Source: a bacterium
GTDB taxonomy: Bacteria; Patescibacteriota; Microgenomatia; JAADGY01
NCBI GenBank assembly: GCA_013152165.1
Contig: JAADGY010000056.1
Location: forward strand, 4,660 to 11,203
Length of the DNA stretch: 6,544 nucleotides
Direction of reading: 5' to 3'
Part shown: positions 5,185 through 6,544 of the stretch, one piece after another
Position numbering within the stretch: position 1 is the first letter of the stretch
Layout of the letters: every line of letters starts with the position of its first letter
Program-made: the position numbers and the translations under genes
The notes under the pieces: model-generated
What the model was told of the DNA's origin: nothing
Databases searched by the model: none
Seen by the model: only the letters and a program-made list of their open reading frames with translations

Positions 5185-5680
5185 TGTCAACCTCCTTTTG
5201 TTTAAACTTTGTATCTTTTTTTCTGCCCACTCTGACCAAAACCGGCCTAATTAGTTTATCAGATAAAAGATATCCTTTTCTGATCACCTCTACAATTTTA
5301 CCTTCCTCCCCCTCCACTACACCGACACACTCCGCCACATCAGGATTAAACCGATCACCCTCTTTAACCTCGACTTCCTTGACTCCCATCCGCCTTAATA
5401 ATTCATCAAACTTGCCTTTGACCGCCCTAATTTCTGAATCCTCCCTCTTATGCTCCCACAATTTTTCTACCGCTTCATAAACATCCAACACTTCTTTCAT
5501 TATCACTTCTTTCACCCTATTCACTTCCCTTCTAACCTCGTCCCCCATCCTTTTCTCTAAATTCTGATAATCAGCCAAAGCTCTGGCTAACCTGTAAGTT
5601 ACCTCTTTCAACTCACTCTCAATCTTTTCTACATCGACGCCAATTTTTGCTTTCTTCAGTTGTTTTTTCTTATCCTGCAT
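5177..5680 (-). CDS. grpE: GrpE, nucleotide exchange factor of DnaK
   Basis: The 167-residue protein dimerises through a long N-terminal coiled coil and opens DnaK to release ADP. Residues about 15-75 are a charged heptad-rich helix containing RALADYQNLEKRM (33-45), the family's usual entry into the long helix. The C-terminal beta domain carries the signature from GVKEVEVKEGDRFNP (99-113) to IRKGYLLSDKLIRPVLVRV (133-151). The family usually has a HEA motif after the FxP; here the residues are AEC (116-118), a small departure. The protein is somewhat shorter than E. coli GrpE (197 residues), with a brief, basic N terminus. ATG 5680 has AGGAGG 5 nt upstream and lies 13 nt after the hrcA stop. 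The last codons overlap the dnaK start. Confidence 0.95.
   Translation of the reverse strand: MQDKKKQLKKAKIGVDVEKIESELKEVTYRLARALADYQNLEKRMGDEVRREVNRVKEVIMKEVLDVYEAVEKLWEHKREDSEIRAVKGKFDELLRRMGVKEVEVKEGDRFNPDVAECVGVVEGEEGKIVEVIRKGYLLSDKLIRPVLVRVGRKKDTKFKQKEVDNG
5191..5196 (-). promoter_or_regulatory. Shine-Dalgarno site of dnaK
   Basis: AGGAGG on the minus strand sits 6 nt before ATG 5184. It lies inside the last codons of grpE and decides the dnaK start against the upstream TTG at 5190. Confidence 0.85.
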
Positions 5681-5685
5681 AAAAA

Positions 5686-5691
5686 CCTCCT
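5686..5691 (-). promoter_or_regulatory. Shine-Dalgarno site of grpE
   Basis: AGGAGG on the minus strand, 5 nt before ATG 5680, occupies the short gap after the hrcA stop codon. It shows that a canonical anti-SD interaction is in use in this genome, in contrast to the apparently leaderless lipoprotein gene. Confidence 0.85.
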
Positions 5692-5693
5692 GC

Positions 5694-6425
5694 TTAGCTT
5701 TCCTTAATCATCTCGACTATAAGTCTTCTTATCAGCTTTAGCCTTGCAATTATCTTTTTATAATCCATCCTGTAGGGACCAAGTATTCCTATAAAACTAA
5801 TATGCGGTCCAATATCCAGCGGCGCATAAACCAACCCGCATCCATATAGATTCTCCTGCCCCAACTCCTCCCCTATTAAAGTCACTACCTCCTCGCCATC
5901 TTTTCTTAAATTAAATATCTCCCACAACCTCTTTTCTTCATCTAATAAGGCCAACACTTGTCTGGTCAAATTAATCTCTAAAAATTCAGGATAATCCAAC
6001 AAATAACTTAAACCAGCATACTCCGCTTCATCCTCATCACTGCTGGCCACCGCCACACTCTGCAAACTCTCGGCCAGCATCCCAACCGTTTCTTCTAATA
6101 TATCCTCTAGGTTGTGCCGCTTGGGGTATAGCCTTGCCTTAAAGCTTACCTCTTCTTGAGCCGACACATCGCCTTCCTCCGGCCTAATTAAGTTTCTAAC
6201 ATAAAACCTCATCGCTTGGGTTGTCGGCACCCGGCCGGCAGAAGTATGGGGCTGAAACAATAAATTCTCCTGGGTCAAAGAAGCCATTTCATTCCTAATC
6301 GTCGCCGGCGACACCCCAACGTGATATTTGTCCTCTAAAACTTGGGAGCCGACCGGTCTGGCCGTAGTAATAAATTCTTCAATAATATATTTTAATATTT
6401 GTATCTGCCGATCGGTTAAAGGCAT
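5694..6425 (-). CDS. hrcA: HrcA, heat-inducible transcription repressor (compact form)
   Basis: HrcA represses class I heat-shock operons by binding CIRCE; GroEL usually keeps it active. The 243-residue protein has an N-terminal winged helix (about 1-75) with SPATIRNEMASL (39-50) and HTSAGRVPT (60-68), both hallmark motifs. The C-terminal part matches the end of the family: YAGLSYLLDYPEF (136-148), IGEELGQENL (184-193) and ILGPYRMDYKKII (214-226). It is about 100 residues shorter than B. subtilis HrcA (343). The missing part lies around residues 125-135, where SLQSVAVASSD passes almost directly to EAEYAGL. That is the place of the first part of the GAF-like domain and the inserted dimerisation domain. 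The frame is open upstream to 6491, but that start would lie on the promoter, so I chose ATG 6425, which has GGGGG 4 nt upstream. It is first in the operon and should autoregulate. Confidence 0.95.
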   Translation of the reverse strand: MPLTDRQIQILKYIIEEFITTARPVGSQVLEDKYHVGVSPATIRNEMASLTQENLLFQPHTSAGRVPTTQAMRFYVRNLIRPEEGDVSAQEEVSFKARLYPKRHNLEDILEETVGMLAESLQSVAVASSDEDEAEYAGLSYLLDYPEFLEINLTRQVLALLDEEKRLWEIFNLRKDGEEVVTLIGEELGQENLYGCGLVYAPLDIGPHISFIGILGPYRMDYKKIIARLKLIRRLIVEMIKES

Positions 6426-6454
6426 AAAACCCCCTTTCTTCCTGCTTCCTATTA

Positions 6455-6481
6455 CTAGCAAAATCTTACATCGAGTGCTAA
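6455..6481 (-). promoter_or_regulatory. CIRCE operator, one arm perfect and one degraded
   Basis: On the minus strand TTAGCACTC (6481-6473) is the exact left arm of CIRCE. After the standard 9-nt spacer comes TTTTGCTAG (6463-6455), which matches the right arm GAGTGCTAA at five contiguous positions, TGCTA. The spacer contains most of the -10 hexamer, so bound HrcA would block RNA polymerase. Position upstream of hrcA and exact spacing make the call firm despite the weak arm. Confidence 0.88.
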
Positions 6482-6491
6482 ATTTTGTCAA
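6463..6491 (-). promoter_or_regulatory. Sigma-70-type promoter of the hrcA-grpE-dnaK-dnaJ operon
   Basis: A perfect -35 TTGACA (6491-6486) is separated by exactly 17 bp from TAAGAT (6468-6463), a 5-of-6 match to TATAAT. Transcription should begin near 6456, leaving a leader of about 30 nt before ATG 6425. The CIRCE site overlaps it. No heat-shock sigma-factor motif is needed to explain regulation. Confidence 0.88.
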
Positions 6492-6544
6492 CAGACCCCG
6501 CTCCCACCCGCTCAGATGTCTTCAGATCCCCACCCATTCCCCAA
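6492..6544 (-). other. G-run-rich stretch upstream of the heat-shock promoter
   Basis: On the minus strand this short stretch has six runs of three or four G, in two groups: 6542-6539, 6535-6533 and 6531-6528, then 6509-6507, 6505-6503 and 6499-6496. The direct repeat TCAGAT (plus strand 6512-6517 and 6522-6527, 10 bp apart) lies between the groups. No gene is visible. It could be upstream promoter sequence or the flank of a neighbouring gene outside the window. Confidence 0.4.

Noticed and set aside
5161..5190. Internal promoter starting with TTGACA at the dnaK start
   Set aside because: TTGACA is present (5190-5185), but no -10-like hexamer lies 16-18 bp downstream. The AATAAT is only 8 bp away. 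The bases are explained by the dnaK ribosome-binding region.
3296..5480. Several plus-strand open frames opposite dnaK and grpE
   Set aside because: They lie antisense to strongly recognised chaperone genes, show Ser/Pro/Phe-rich translations typical of reverse-complement shadows, and have no ribosome binding sites.
6426..6491. Extra 22 codons at the N terminus of HrcA
   Set aside because: They overlap the -35, -10 and CIRCE elements and precede the expected transcription start. Family proteins start near the MPLTDRQ residues at 6425.

Overview
The window holds a complete class I heat-shock operon on the minus strand, in the order hrcA, grpE, dnaK and a DnaJ-type co-chaperone (6425 down to 2482). 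It also holds a plus-strand gene for a surface lipoprotein with two PEGA domains and a bacterial SH3 domain (1126..2073), and the start of a divergent Rrf2-family regulator gene that runs off the left edge (275 to 1, minus). No phage, plasmid, CRISPR, rRNA or tRNA feature was recognised.

The organism is probably a member of the Candidate Phyla Radiation (Patescibacteria), perhaps Microgenomates-like. This is inference from three things: short, pared-down versions of HrcA and DnaJ; a lipoprotein with Pro/Thr-rich (TPTP) linkers; and long intergenic spaces packed with GC-rich palindromes and AT-rich short-period repeats. No taxonomic marker proves it.

The chaperone genes are tightly packed. 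hrcA and grpE are 13 nt apart, grpE and dnaK overlap by 8 nt (ATGGGTAG), and dnaK and dnaJ are separated by 3 nt. One good sigma-70 promoter (TTGACA, 17 bp, TAAGAT) lies upstream of hrcA. It carries a CIRCE operator with one perfect arm and one degraded arm, so HrcA should repress its own operon. DnaK folds client proteins, the DnaJ-like protein delivers clients and triggers ATP hydrolysis, and GrpE exchanges ADP for ATP.

The two intergenic regions (276..1125 and 2074..2481) hold most of the unexplained structure. The first has at least eight distinct GC-rich hairpins between 462 and 953. Both regions carry AT-rich tracts with a 7-bp period, and they share two direct repeats, a palindrome of about 34 bp and a 33-bp element, which bracket the lipoprotein gene. 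The lipoprotein gene also has an extended -10 element (TGTTATAAT) that overlaps its first ATG. This points to the second ATG at 1126 as the start of a leaderless mRNA.
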